Assembly: GCA_002049455.2 (NCBI GenBank)
Contig: KV918831.1
Span: 217,349 to 281,348 of the forward strand
Direction: 5' to 3'
From: Porphyra umbilicalis
Taxonomy: Eukaryota > Rhodophyta > Bangiophyceae > Bangiales > Bangiaceae
DNA length: 64,000 nt
Shown here: positions 1-11,945 of the stretch, piece after piece
Numbering within the stretch: position 1 is the stretch's first letter
How the letters are laid out: each line of letters opens with the position of its first letter
Made by a program: the position numbers and the translations under genes
Notes under the pieces: generated by a model
Database searches by the model: none
Seen by the model: the letters and a program-made list of their open reading frames with translations, nothing else
Told to the model about the DNA's origin: nothing

Positions 1-795
1 GGCCGCCTTCTTCTTGTCCTTCCGCTCCTCCTTTTTAGACGACGGCGATTCTGCAGACGCAGAGGCACTAAGGGAGGACAAGGACGGCGACGCGGCGCCA
101 CTGGCGGAGCCGGTAGGGGATGGCGGGACGGCGGTGCCCTTGCCGGCGGCCGCACGGGCCGTCTCCTCCAAGTCGTTGAGGTCGTCCAAGTCGCCGTCGT
201 CAAAGATGGAATCGTCATCACCAATGGAGCTGTCCACGTCGTTGAGCCCCCCAGAGCCCGTGGTCATGGCCGACATCTTGGAGCTCGCCCCGTCGCCGCC
301 GCCCTTGCCCTTCCCCGAGGAGAGGAGGGTGGCCTCCACCTTGGACGCCATGGTCATCCCGTTGGACAGCTTCACGTCAGCAAACATCGCGCCTGACGTG
401 CCCTGCACGTAGTCGGCGAGGTTGAGGTGCACTTTGGCCAGCGTCTTGCCGTCCGCGTCGTTTTTCTTGAGCGCAAACTTGGCCTTCTTCTCATCAAACT
501 TGGGGCCGTCCCCGCCGCCGTCGGCGCGGCGAAAGAGGGTCACCTGCAGCGCCATATTCTCCCGAAAGACCGCCTTGCCGTCCTTGGCCATCACCGCCTT
601 GGTCACCAGCGTCGTGTCCCGCCGCTCATACACGACGCACACCCCATCGTCACAGCTGACGCCGTCGACGTACTGGACGAAAAAATCGATGCGGAACTTG
701 GAGGGGGTGCTCCCAATGTGGGCGATGGAGCCCTTGCCGGCGCCGAGCTTGGAGGAACTCCGCTTGATGACGCCCTTGATGGACGCGGAGGGCAT
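1..795 (-). CDS. NT-C2 domain protein, partial (runs off left edge)
   Basis: The frame is open from an ATG at 795-793 to the window edge, 265 codons with no stop. Residues about 35-155 fit the N-terminal C2 (NT-C2) domain of the EEIG1/EHBP1 family: a start like KFRIDFFVQYVDGV, a central charged strand region, and the hallmark HLNLADYV followed by a strand ending in KVEATLL. In that family the domain is thought to bind membranes or small-GTPase partners. After it come a Gly/Lys linker, an acidic stretch (IFDDGDLDDLNDLEE) and a Ser-rich tail turning very basic (KKEERKDKKK) at the edge. The start is the first ATG upstream of the domain, preceded by a short basic Ser/Lys leader. No splice site is needed within the visible part. 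The C-terminus, and so the family subtype, is unknown. Confidence 0.75.
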   Translation of the reverse strand, partial: MPSASIKGVIKRSSSKLGAGKGSIAHIGSTPSKFRIDFFVQYVDGVSCDDGVCVVYERRDTTLVTKAVMAKDGKAVFRENMALQVTLFRRADGGGDGPKFDEKKAKFALKKNDADGKTLAKVHLNLADYVQGTSGAMFADVKLSNGMTMASKVEATLLSSGKGKGGGDGASSKMSAMTTGSGGLNDVDSSIGDDDSIFDDGDLDDLNDLEETARAAAGKGTAVPPSPTGSASGAASPSLSSLSASASAESPSSKKEERKDKKKAA

Positions 796-2619
796 GGTGA
801 CGGACCGCCCCCACTCGGGCGCGGGGCGCCGCGGCACGCACGGGCGGTACAGCCGCAACTCACCGTACGACCGTCCTGCAACGGCGGGGGTGTAGACAGC
901 GACGGTGCCCACGTCCGAACGCGCCCCCGCCGATGGCAGCCACCACCACCCCACGACGCGGGGGACCGAGCGCGCGGCACCGACCCGCCGCCGGGGAGGG
1001 CGAGCGCGGTGCCGGACAGACGCGGCTCGCGTGTCGCCGCGGGACAAAGGGGCGTACCCCGCCGCCGCCACCGTCGCCGGCCGTCACCACCCCCACCGAC
1101 GGACCGCCAGGTGCCGTCAGGGAGGCGCGCCGACGCCCCCCGCCCGTGGCGGCTGCGCCCAGCAGACGGCGTCCCGGCACCCGCCGGGGGCGCGGGGGCA
1201 AGAGCACGCGCGGTCGCCCGTGACCCTGCCCGTGACCCTGCCGCCGCACCTGCGTCTGCCGGCGCGCTCGCCTGCTTGTGCGAGCAAAAAAAAAAAAAGA
1301 AAGAAAGAAACAAGCAGCGCACGGGGGAAAGCGCCGCCGCAGGCCGAGGGACGTCCCGCCCCCATCGTCGGGTGAAATGCGGGCAGCCGGCCGTCTGGCA
1401 AATGCATGCACGGCAGGCGTGCTCTTCAATAGGAGTCGTTGGGGAGTCGTTGCAGAGTCGTTAAGAGTCGTTGGAGAGTCGTTGGCGCGGCCGCTTGCCG
1501 CAGACAACCACAAGGACCCCTCAGACAGCGGCGGCACGGCCCCAGGCCGTGGTGGGCCGACGCCCGTCCTGCTGGCGGGGACGCACCGTCGGGGTCAGAC
1601 GACCATCGCCGCGACCCCCGCCCCATCGCCCCGTGCATTCACGTCGCGAGTGGGTGAGGAGCAGCGAGTTGCCACGCAAGCGCGTTCAACGGACATTCTG
1701 AGGCACCCCATCGGGACTTGAAAGCCGCTGATTATTTTGATCATTTTTTCCATTGTATGTTAGTATCAAACATGCTATACTTTGTCTAAATACGCACATT
1801 GCTCGGGAGACAGCACGACCAAATGAAAAGGTCAGCACAAAGCAGTTCAAATGTGCTCTCCGCTACACACAACCAGAAGGCACACCTTTATCGCGGTGTC
1901 CAACAGGCTCATGGGCCGTGCATCAGGAAAACAGTACTGCATCGAGCCCTGTGACAACGCGTGAACAGCCCTCGGACGACTCGTATGTATCACGGTCCAC
2001 ATCCGTACCCGGGTCGGCATTGCATCGGGCTGCGGAGACATGCGCTCGGTACGGATTTCGAGCTTGGCGGCCCCCGCGCCCAGCGTTCGTCAGAGGGCTG
2101 CGTTGCAGTCCAACGCCTGAGCCACTCCATTGCAGGTGTCGTTCGGGAAAGTGCATGACGTGCATGAGCAAGAGCCGGCGGCGGACCGACTGGCCCTACA
2201 GGCGGCCGGGATTGCATCTTAAAGGGATCCCTGACCTCATCGTCACCTGCAGAGCTGCTCGAGCACCGATGCCCACAACTCTGATCCGACCGCCGCGGGC
2301 AGGTTGCCGCCAGCCAATCGTGTGCTGGGGGATGCTCCGACCCGCCTGCCGGAGCTTCCGTGGTTGGTACACTCGCAAGGTTCATCAACTGGCTGGCTGC
2401 GACATGCCTCGCGGAAACAAGTGGCGCTCTGCTCAGTCCAGAGCCGGGGCGGAGTCACGCCAGCGCAAAGCCAGGAGGGATAAACAGTCGTGAAGCAACG
2501 ACGACAGCATCTAGTCACAGACAGGCAAACGACAAAGGCAAGAAGAAAAGCAACAGATCGGCTCCCACAGAAAAAAAAACCGCCGGCCAGCACACACGGC
2601 TGCGCAATAAATACAAGCC
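796..2619. other. intergenic region between two minus-strand genes
   Basis: I see no supported gene here. Open frames on both strands have no recognisable domain and shift composition abruptly. It contains an A-tract at about 1285-1296 and the GAGTCGTT array listed separately. The part just above 795 should hold the promoter of the NT-C2 gene. The part below 2620 should hold the 3' end of the kinase gene; an AATAAA on the plus strand at 2606-2611 is on the wrong strand to serve it. Confidence 0.5.
1433..1483. promoter_or_regulatory. five helically phased GAGTCGTT boxes
   Basis: The octamer GAGTCGTT occurs five times, starting at 1433, 1444, 1455, 1465 and 1476. The spacing is 11, 11, 10 and 11 bp, one DNA turn, so all copies face the same side of the helix. 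The array lies about 640 bp upstream of the NT-C2 gene start. An array of binding sites for one factor is plausible but inferred; it could also be a short degenerate tandem repeat. Confidence 0.4.
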
Positions 2620-5600
2620 CTAGCGCTCCTGATGACACAAGGTGCCCAGGGTCTGCACCAGCTCGGAGAACCGCGGCCGCTTGTCGGGCACGTCCGCAAA
2701 GCAGATGCCGATAAGCTGGCGGAGCTGTTGCAACGCTGGTGGACACCCCGGCTCCGCAGGCGGGAGCTCCAGCTTCTCGTTCCTGCTGCCGACCTTGAAG
2801 ACCACCTGCATTGGATGATCATCGCGCCACGGCTTCTCGCACATGACCAGCTCCCACAGGATGACGCCAAAGGAAAAGACGTCGCTCTGCTCATCAAACG
2901 GATCTTGGCGCAGTAGCTCCGGCGCCATCCATTCCGGCGTCCCGCCCGGCCCCGTATTGACGTAGGTGGCCACGCGTAGGCGGGAGAGGCCAAAGTCCGT
3001 AATCTTGACCTCGCGCACGTTCGTGCCCAGCAGGATGTTGGGCGACTTGAGATCCCGATGGATGACGACAGGGTACTGCGCGTGCAGGTACTCCATGCCC
3101 TTCGCCACCCCGAAGGCAATCCACAGCGACTTGAGCAGTGGGAAGGGACCGAGATTGTTTCGCCGCCGCCTGTGGATGGCGCGGTACAGCGAGCCGCCCG
3201 GCATGAACTCAAGGATGATCGCCAGGGAGGGGGCCTGGATGCTGGCCCCCAAGAAGGACACGACGTTGGGGTGACTCAGCTTGCTCATCAGCTTCATCTC
3301 CACCATAAACTCGGCCATGACCGCCTGCGGGTCGTCGTCCTCCACCTTCTGCAGGGTCTTGACCGCCACCATCTGATTCTCCCACTTGCACTTGTACACC
3401 TCCCCAAAGCCGCCAGCACCGATGCGGGGCCCAAACACGATCGACGAGAAGCCCATCGCCCATTCCTCGCGCCAAACCTTGTCAAAGAACATATTCTCGA
3501 CAGAGTCCTCTGCCGACTGCACTGCCGGTGCGGCTGCCGCTGCCGCGTCCGCCGCCGCCGCCACCGTGGCCTCGTCCTCATCCTCACGGAACATGGTGCG
3601 GTTGTTGCCATTCTCCTTTTTCATCAGCAGCTTGTCGGCAAGCAGCAGCTTGCCTCCACCCGCCGCCCCGGCCGCGCCCGGCCCGGCGCTGGAGCTGTCG
3701 GTACCCTCAGCAAAGGCGTCTGGCTCCGCCGCATCGGCAGGCCCGGCCGACAGGCCCGACAGCGCCGACAAGATCTCGTCAAGTAGCATCGTCGCCGACT
3801 CAAAGGCCGCCTCGCGACAATCCACACCCTCCGTGGCGACCAGCCGACGCGCGAGCGGCGTCAAGTCGCAGCTCCGCCAGAAGAGGGGGATAATGAAGTT
3901 ACCCTGCGACTCGAAATCCCGGCAATAGGCAAGAGAAAAGGCCTCTGTACACTCCACCGAATGGAAGTAGTCGTCCGACAGCAGCGACAGGAAGATGCGC
4001 GACGTATTGAGCGCGCCCATAGCAGCCTCGTTGACAACCCCCCGAGCACGCACGGAAACCTCACGCGGCTCCGCGTCGTACACCCGGATGTTCTCGTTCT
4101 TGGACCGCAGGTACGCCATCATCTGCTGCGCCGACGGTCGGTCCGCCTCGGCGTACGAGAAGAAGACGTCGTGGCGGATCTCCATCGAAGCCGCCGCCGC
4201 CGCCGCCGCCGCAGCGGCGGTCTTTGACTTGACCTTGGCAAACGTCTCAATGTCCTTACTGATATCCGTCTCTGGCAGCAGGATCTTGACCGTCTTGAGC
4301 GGCAGGCCCATCTGCATCCAGCCGACCGACACATCCACCGCCGCCTTCACAAAGTGCTTTCGGAGGCTCGGGCTCAGCAGCGCACCCGACAGCGGCAGCA
4401 AGACCGAGCTGATCTGCACATCACCACCTAGCACAGTCGTCAAACACTTCATGATGTCGAGCACAATGTTGTCGTCGCGCGTCAGCTCCTCACCCGGGTC
4501 TTCGTAGACCAGCAGGCGCTTGAACTCAAAACCACGGGGGCGGGGCTTGGGCAGCGGCCGGCTCAACCAGCAGTGGTAGTGCCGGCGGTAACTGGGCTGC
4601 GGCTTGGTCTCCTTCTCCAGCTGCGCGAGCGACAGGCCCGAGCGGTTCAGGGCGGCCAGCGCAGAGTCACGGTTGCCCTTGTATACGCCGCGCTCGCGCA
4701 AGTACACTACCATCAGGTCCGTCTCGTCCTCGGGGGCGAGGCCCTCCACCGACCCCTGCATCAGCTCAATCCGGCCCGTAAAGTCCTTACGGTGGACGTT
4801 GATGAAGTCGAGCCGCTTCAGGCCGAGCTTCTCTGGCGGCGAGTACTTGCCAGAGGCAGTGCCCTCGCCGGCGGCAGCAGCTGCAGCACCCCCAGCAACA
4901 GCTACAGCGCTGCTGCCAGCCGCCTCAACGACGGCCTTCGGGACGCTACCCGCTGGCGGCACCTCGGGCGTCTTGGATGAGCCGATCGCACCCGCCGAGC
5001 CACGGCGCGCAGAGCGGCCAGACATGGCACGCTGGAGGAGCCCCTTCGGCGCGGTGCCCGTGCTCGACACGTTGCCCGCCGCTCCGTTGCCAACGCTGCT
5101 GTTGGTCGATGTCGGGCCGGCCTTGCTGCTCCCGGCAGAGGACAAAGGCACTGTGCTGCTGCTGTCCGGCGAAGACATGGGCGGCGATGACGACGGCGAG
5201 CTCGACGCCGGCGACACACTCGAGCCAGTCGCGTCCGACGCAGCAGCAGCAGCTGCTGCTTTTCTATTCGACCGCTCCGACCGAATCTTCACGCGCTTGT
5301 CTGAACCAAGAGAAAAACAGAGAGGAAGAGGGCGGTAGATAGATGAAATCACCGGGCAGGGAGGCAAGCAAGAATCAACATATCGATACAAGCGACCCAA
5401 CAAGTCAGTATATGCACCTCCATGTGGCACGAACGGCCAATGCCGCCGCACCAAGCCAGCGACCGCTCACAGCGGGCTAACTCAACCAGGCGGGACGCCT
5501 CGCGGGACACCTTCGGGTTAGCCGCGACCGTTGCGCCTTTCCCACCCTGCCTCCCACCTTGTAGATCTCCGAGGCACTCAAGAATTGCAGGCAAGGAGAG

Positions 5601-5753
5601 GGACTGCAAACAACCAGCAGCATGCAAGAACCATCCGCATCAACTGCAGCACTTGCCCGCTTCACCCACCCACTCCCCGCCCCAGGATCGAAATCGGTGC
5701 ACCACCAACGTACCTCGCACCTTGTCCACCACCGAGGACTGATTGGCACCCAT
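2620..5753 (-). CDS. TIR domain - TKL protein kinase, probable N-myristoylated signalling protein
   Basis: Two exons, 5753-5714 and 5300-2620, joined across a phase-1 GT-AG intron (donor GTACGT at 5713, pyrimidine-rich acceptor ending at 5301), give 906 residues. The protein starts MGANQSSVVDKVR, a good N-myristoylation context (Gly2, Ser6). Residues about 30-190 are Ala/Ser low complexity. Residues about 290-365 weakly resemble the C-terminal half of a macro (ADP-ribose-binding) fold. A ten-Ala run precedes a TIR domain at about 386-520 (HDVFFSYAEAD, a Cys-x-Glu at the usual catalytic-Glu position, FIIPLFW). The kinase domain, about 630-900, is complete: GAGGFGEVYK, VAVK, HRDLKSPN, DFG, GTPEWMAPE. 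It fits tyrosine-kinase-like (TKL) kinases. Without splicing, the frame would begin with an unrelated hydrophobic leader. Membrane attachment and NAD-linked TIR activity are inferences. Confidence 0.85.
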
Positions 5754-8700
5754 AGTGCCTCTGGTCCGGCCACGCGCCGCAGCAGCTCCTGCCTGTCACA
5801 GCTGCCGACAGGTCGGCAGTACCGCCTACAAGTCGTGAGGTGCGAGGGCGTCTCGCTCACACCCTCCCAACGTCGTCCGCCGCCTACAGTCACACTGGCC
5901 AGGCGAGAACGGATAGCCCCCCCGTGCACACCGCGGCGATACCCACCGTGTCGCGTCCGACAACGCGGCCGTGCTCGCCCACAGTCGCACTCACAAGCAC
6001 CACGGCGTCTTCTGCCGGCGCGTCACGCGGCGGTCGTCCGCACCACCTGCCCCGCGGCGTCAACACACCCGACGTCGGCGGCGCGGCAACAACGACAGCG
6101 CGGCGACGGAGCGGTCGACGGGGCGGCCGGCGGTTGCGAAAGTAAGGGTATGCCGCCGACACCCCCGCGCGACCGAGTGGTCGGAAAGCAACCGACGCGC
6201 CGGCCGCGTGACACGAGACGTCAGCACACTGCCACACAGGTCAATGACGGAAGGGGGGGCGCTCTAGGGGAGCACAATTAGGGCCACGCCGGAGGAGCAA
6301 CGAGCACGGCGAGAGCGCACAGCAGCACGCGCACGGGGCAGGTGGCAGGCATGCAGAGCAGTCGGCGACGGCACGGCCGCTTGCTGCCTCCACACGACAC
6401 ACGGGCAATCGCCGTCGGTCCCCCCGCCGCGACCGGCCGCTGGCTGGTATGGCGGCCTGTACTGCAGCGCACAGGGCGCAGCGCCAGTCAGCACTTCCCT
6501 TCCCCCCGCCTGTCGGGCGCGTTATCAGTCGTGGTAACAGGAGGGTAGCGGAAGAGTCGGGGGGAGCGAGGGGGAAGGAGGTAGAGGAGACAAGCAACGG
6601 ACGAGAAAAAGCCACGCCGCGTCGGCTGCAGGCGCCTACGCCACGACCCGGTGACCGACGGCCGCTCGTACGAGCGGACCAAGGTAGCAGCAACGACCGC
6701 CAGGCCCTGCCGTCAGGGACGACCGAGCCGTGACACCACGGTCCAATTCGAGGGGGGGCCGACCGGGGCGGCGCTAAAGATTGGGAGCGTACCCGATTCA
6801 CGCCGTGCACCACGCGTCGCGGCGATCGGCTGCGGGTCGTCGCCGCGCAGGCGCGGGCGCGCCCGCCACCGTCGCACGTGTTGGTGACAAAGGCACACCG
6901 GGCGCCAAATAAAGGCACCCCCGCCCTGCCCAGCGTCTAGAAGGCGGGACGACAGCGTGGGACGCCACTCTGGCTGCGAAAGCGGAGAATGGGGTCGGCA
7001 GCGCCGCTCCGTGCAGGGTCGCGGTGGGAGGAGGGCAGGACGGGATTCGAAGGTCCGCCAACCGCCAGGTCCTGGCCCAGACTGAACAGAGAACGCGCTC
7101 GACGCCTCGCTGAGCACCAGGTGTCCCGCCCGTGGCCCTCTGTCCGCGTGTGTCGCTGCGTGCCCGCCCCAGCGTACAGACCGTGTCGGCGTTGCCTCAA
7201 TGGGGCCGCCGCACCGAGGTCGCCGACGACAGTAACAGCCACCAGGGCCTTCCCGTGGCACGGTCCTGCTCCTTCAAGCCCCCACCGGGTGCCCCCTGCC
7301 TCACCTCCCAGGGGCGGGTCGGCGGCGCTGACCGGGTTTCTTTCGAGCGCGGACGGCCCGTCAGTCGGCAGGTACAGGAGATGAAAGCAGGAGTGCCGGG
7401 CTCGTCCACCCGTGCGGAGGCCACGCGCAGTCCGGCCAAGGGCGCCTGGGAGAGTCAGCCGAGTGGCGCACGACACCCCCTCTGAGCACCGCCTGGCGCG
7501 GAACAACAGGGAGACAATAATTCCACAAAGATCCTTGCACAAGACACGCCCGCACAGCTGAACAGAGCGGGTGCCCACAAGCGCGGGTTCGAGGCGGGTT
7601 CTGCTTTTCCCGCGCCCCAGTGACCAGCACGACACCAAATGGTGGCGCGGTTGACTGCCACGACCGCCCTTGCCGAATGGGAGAGCGGGGGGCAGCCGTG
7701 CTCGGGGCAGCAAACGCGGCTGCCGTGCTCATCACTCGTGGCGGCCGCACAGCCAATCCAGTTGCAGGCGGTACCGGGCCTCAGTGAGCGAGCGAGTCGT
7801 GGCCTTCTGGCGTGGCGCCCCAGGTCAGGGCCACCCGATAGGCTCGATCGCCGGTTTTTTCAGTTGCCATTTCTCGCAGTCGTCAAAGACGCTGGACAGT
7901 AACCCCGGATCTGACAACGCGGATCAAGCAATCCGCTGATCCAGGAGGTGATTTCGTTGCTTACAGAAAGCTCCACAGTCAACGGTGCTGACTGTGCCCA
8001 CCCAGGCTCTCTGAAAACGACGCGCCGGGGCCATCTTCCGCAACCATCCTCTGAACTACAAAGGAAGGCGTATGTAGCGTCGTACGGTATAGCCTTCTCT
8101 GTGCTCCGCGATGCTCCCTGCCGTGAAGTCCACTTTCTGTTGCTATTCTGACGCACCACAAACGTCGTTCTTTGTCGACTGCAGAGAGAGCAGGGAGAGA
8201 TGAAGGCCTCACCAAGAGATGTTCCATTGGCCATTGCCAGGTACAGTGAGTCCCCGCCAAGACAATGGGGGAAAGGGGCTAATGATCCTGCGAAGAACAG
8301 CAAAAAAATCTCCATGCCGACAAGAAAACACCGGCAAGTATACAACTACATTGTGCCAGCCAATCTAACTGATGAACTCACAATATTCCCGGGAATGTGA
8401 AAAAGTACTTTTTGACAGTTACGCAACACTCGTTGGGTGTCCAGGGACAGGGTAGTTGCATACTGCATGGCACAGGCCTTGATACAGTACTGCACGCATG
8501 TGCACTTGTGAATACAAAAGTCTGGCCACCGTCAGCCAGAGCGTCAACCTGGCGCACGGTGTGATGGGGGGCCTTATTGTGCTTTTCACAAAAACTGGAT
8601 CCGCAACATCCGCTTCAGCATCATTTACCGCACCCTGAGCCAATGAAACAGTGATTTTGCAACGGAAGCTGATGCACCGAGGTCCAGTTTTTTTGAGAAG

Positions 8701-9031
8701 CACAATAACGGTGGCCAATGAGAAGCCGCGGCGGTGTGGTGCGACCGCGCGCGGAGCTCGATTGGCTGGATTGAGTGCTGGTGGGCCGGGCGGCCCCACG
8801 TTTCTGTTGTGGTATGATATGAAATTTCGCACCTGGAAAGTCTGCGTGGCAGGTCCATATATGCCATGCGAGGAAAACATGTCGACTCCTGACGTCCGAG
8901 GACACAAGGATGACAAGGTTGAGAGGGGATAACTATAGTCGGATGAATACAGCTGAAATTTTCACTGTATTATTGCAAACCGTGGATCGGCAGACTATAA
9001 TTATGCAACGTGTACACCACGTTTTTCTAAA
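5754..9031. other. gene-poor region upstream of the TIR-kinase
   Basis: No gene is supported. Open frames up to about 260 codons occur on both strands (for example 6937-7713 minus), but none shows a domain, a credible splice structure or consistent composition. The first few hundred bases above 5754 probably contain the kinase promoter. Base composition becomes distinctly less GC-rich from about 7.9 kb, before the repeat cluster. Confidence 0.4.
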
Positions 9032-10003
9032 CGCGAAAAAGACACCCATGTAGCCCCACGTGAGGAAAACACGATTTGGGACACCCCTCATCGAAGCTCC
9101 AGTGAGCACATGAGCTTTGGCGTTGCAAACCTTTATGGTGCGTGTCCCAAAAATGAGACATGCGCGTTTTCTGAAGGACTGACACATCACTACACGGGGG
9201 CAGGCGGCGTGGGGTACGAGAAATTTCTCGACTGGCCTCCATGGAAAGAGCCTCTCCCGACGCGTGCTTGGCTGACAACTCCTTAATACCCGCCTGTGGG
9301 CCCTGTTCTGTGGACCTCTCAGATAGCCCCGATCTTGGAGCCAGTCTTTGTCAGGTTCTTGGGGTTAACGGTTTGCAACGCCAAAGCGCATGTGCTAACT
9401 GGAGCTTCGATGAGGGGTGTCCCAAATCGTGTTTTCCTCACAGGGGGCTACATGGGTGTCTTTTTCACGTTTTTATTGGTAAGGTGGTGCCCTTTTCTTG
9501 GTGCACAGATTGTCAGCACATGCCTGCTCTAGTATCTGTGCATTTGATTGGGCCGCGTGATCGTCGTCACCTGTCGAAGTTGCAATGAATGACACTTTCC
9601 CCCATGACACGTCAGGATGTGCCGCCTCTGCTAACACTGTCAGGGGCTGTTCTGGAAGCATAGTGGGACCGAGTGGGTCACATTACATTATCGGACCGTT
9701 GCAGAAGGCCAGTGGGCCGGGAAAATAAGAAAAAACCGCCATGTCTCATTTTTGGGACACGCACTATACTCCCAAGAACCTGACAAAGACTGGCTCCAAG
9801 ATCGGGGCTATCTGAGAGGTCCACAGAACAGGGCCCACAGGCGGGTACAGTATTAAGGAGTTGTCAGCCAAGCACGCGTCGGGAGAGGCTCTTTCCATGG
9901 CGGCCAGTCGAGAAATTTCTCGTACCCCACGCCGCCTGCCCCCGTGCAGTGATGTGTCAGTCCTTCAGAAAACGCGCATGTCTCATCTTCGGGACACGCA
10001 CCG
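9032..10003. repeat. nested inverted-repeat cluster (TIR element remains)
   Basis: Two inverted pairs interlock. Arm A (9032-9130) is repeated inverted at 9371-9469, 99 bp each with few mismatches. Arm B (9136-9363) is repeated inverted at 9771-10003, about 230 bp and nearly identical apart from a 4-bp indel and scattered substitutions. B lies in the loop between the A arms. The outer ends of B and B' share GGTGCGTGTCCC next to a TA dinucleotide (9134-9135 and 10004-10005), and a further copy of the same end sequence sits at about 9742-9764. TA plus inverted ends suggests Tc1/mariner-like insertions. No transposase frame is present. Confidence 0.65.
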
Positions 10004-10049
10004 TAACTTAAATATATCAGAAAAGTCCAATGTGCCAACCTTTAACTAA

Positions 10050-10749
10050 TTCCAGGCACCTACGTGCAATACCCTGGCCTTCAGGGCGGTGGCGCGCTCG
10101 GCGACGCATAGATACCGGGAAGCCGGCCGGCTCCATGGCCGCGAGCACGCACGGGGGCACGTGCAGCCACGTTGCCGTGGCGGGGGGGGTGTGGGGCGGG
10201 GAAAGGGGTGCCGCCGCCGCCGCCGCGACGGCGGTGGCCCGCCGGCGTGGTGCAACGCCTACGGACGGGGCCGTCACCCCGCCGCGCAGCGCACCTGCGC
10301 GCGGCCGAGATGGCGCACGGGCGGGCGGATTCGATCGACCACCGCGCGACGGGGCGCCTCTAACCGTGCCGCGAGATGGCGTTAGAAACCGCCGACGTGC
10401 CGCCGCCACAGAAGCCGGCGCGCAGGCACGATCACCCGCGGGTCATCGCGGGCTCGTCGAACCCCGGAAGTCGCTGCACGTGGTCGCCGCGCGCAACTCG
10501 GGGCGGTGGGGGGGGGCAGGGGGGCAGGCGCCGTCTGGGCCCTGTGACCCTTGTGGCAGGACAGTCCTTCTCAGCCGGGTAACTCTATTCGCTTTTAGCG
10601 TCATCGCGACCCTTCCAACGCTGACACGCCCTCAGATCCCTGAGGACATGAATGCAGACTGCCACCTCTGAAACGGAGAGCAAGTCCCTGTATCTAAGTA
10701 TATGTGTGCATCACTACACTTTGAGAGCACCCTGTCCTAAAGGCCAGGG
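10050..10749 (+). mobile_element. dispersed element E, copy 1 (E1)
   Basis: One of five near-full copies of a 630-714 bp element. It begins TTCCAGGCAC, soon followed by CCCTGGCCTTCAGG, and ends AAGGCCAGGG, so the two ends carry an imperfect inverted repeat (CCCTGGCCTT / AAGGCCAGGG). AA flanks both sides, as in all copies. The centre is very GC-rich with CG-rich hairpins; the last 180 bp are AT-richer and the best conserved. No frame is conserved between copies, so it is treated as non-autonomous (MITE-like). Confidence 0.8.
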
Positions 10750-11945
10750 AACTCTGGTACCTGAACGGTACCCAGATTTGCCAATACGCGTACTCACACT
10801 TCAGCCCTGTTCTGGCTGGAAAGTACGCTTGAACCTGACCTCTCGCGCTCGACATGCACCGTTGCTGCCATGGAACGTTCCGAATACTCGGGCGCTATTC
10901 TAAAAAGGGTACGCTTGGAGACCCCTGGTTTGAAAGCACGACATTAAAACCGGCCTGATCAGACAAGATTGACGTACAGATGTTTGAAGTCGTCGAGTAT
11001 TGATCCATTCTGTCTGAAACATATGATCCTGTATTTCGTAAATAGTTCTCTTCAATATACTTGTACTTGTATTGGATCATGTATTCCCGGCCCAATGGGA
11101 TGGCGTCGATTTTTTTCGCGTGGCCAAAGTGCGATGACATTCCTATGCACAACGTTGCAAAGCAGACGATGGAGGACCCCCGCGTCCGCAGCTGCGCAGC
11201 TGCTGCTGCTTCGCAGCTGCCAACCTGCGCAGTGGGGCTTAGACCGTGTACCTTACAGATCTGCGAATCCTCTGCAATGGCGTGTTGCAGACTGCTTGTA
11301 CAGTAGGTCTGGAAAAGCGGCCGCGTGAGCCACGAGTAGCATGATTTCCTGCAGCAGAGATCTGCCGAGCAGCTCATTGTCGTGCATTTATGCACAAAAA
11401 AACGGAGGACCGGTGCTTTTCTTTCATGAAAAGCACCGTGACGGTGCCGAGACCTTGTGCCAAAAAGGTCCAGCGTGTTCCCCCGTTCTGTTTCTGCCCA
11501 CGACAAGCCTTTATTGTTTTTGACCTGCAGGAAATCTGCTGTTAAAATGTTGCAGGTCGCTGCCGGACCCCTGTTGCAGCGCACATTTTCTGCGCCGGAT
11601 CTGTGGAAACATGCCACTGGGCTGCACTTGCAGCGCATGTATTCAGCATCAAGTCTGCCGCAGAATGACGATAACGGCTTCCTATTGGTGAAAATGAGAT
11701 AACTCCGCGCCTCCTAGGAGTTATACTAGCGCACAGCAGAAGAACGGCACGAGCTGAGCATAATCTCAGCATTTAGAAGATCTAGTCAAGCAGCGAAAGA
11801 GAAGAAAACATGCGTGCCGATCTGCCAGTTATCTGTTGAGCCAGCAGGCTGCCAGCACAAAATGGCCCGACCTGCAGCCATTTGGCAGACTGTGGAGATC
11901 CTGCAACAGCCTGCAACATGGAATCAGCAGATCCGTAAGGTAGAA
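10750..11945. other. intergenic; hairpin and unoccupied paralogue of the E2 site
   Basis: No gene is supported. A perfect 11-bp stem with a 6-nt loop lies at 11411-11421/11428-11438 (CGGTGCTTTTC). The stretch 11227 to about 11330 is an inverted, diverged copy of the sequence on both sides of element E2: 11227-11250 matches the reverse complement of 12662-12685 exactly, and the next tens of bases match the left flank just before 11946. It therefore represents the same locus without the element. Confidence 0.5.

Noticed and set aside
10050-10749. E elements as protein-coding units
   Set aside because: Frames differ between copies because of indels; conservation is at DNA level, strongest in the non-coding right end.
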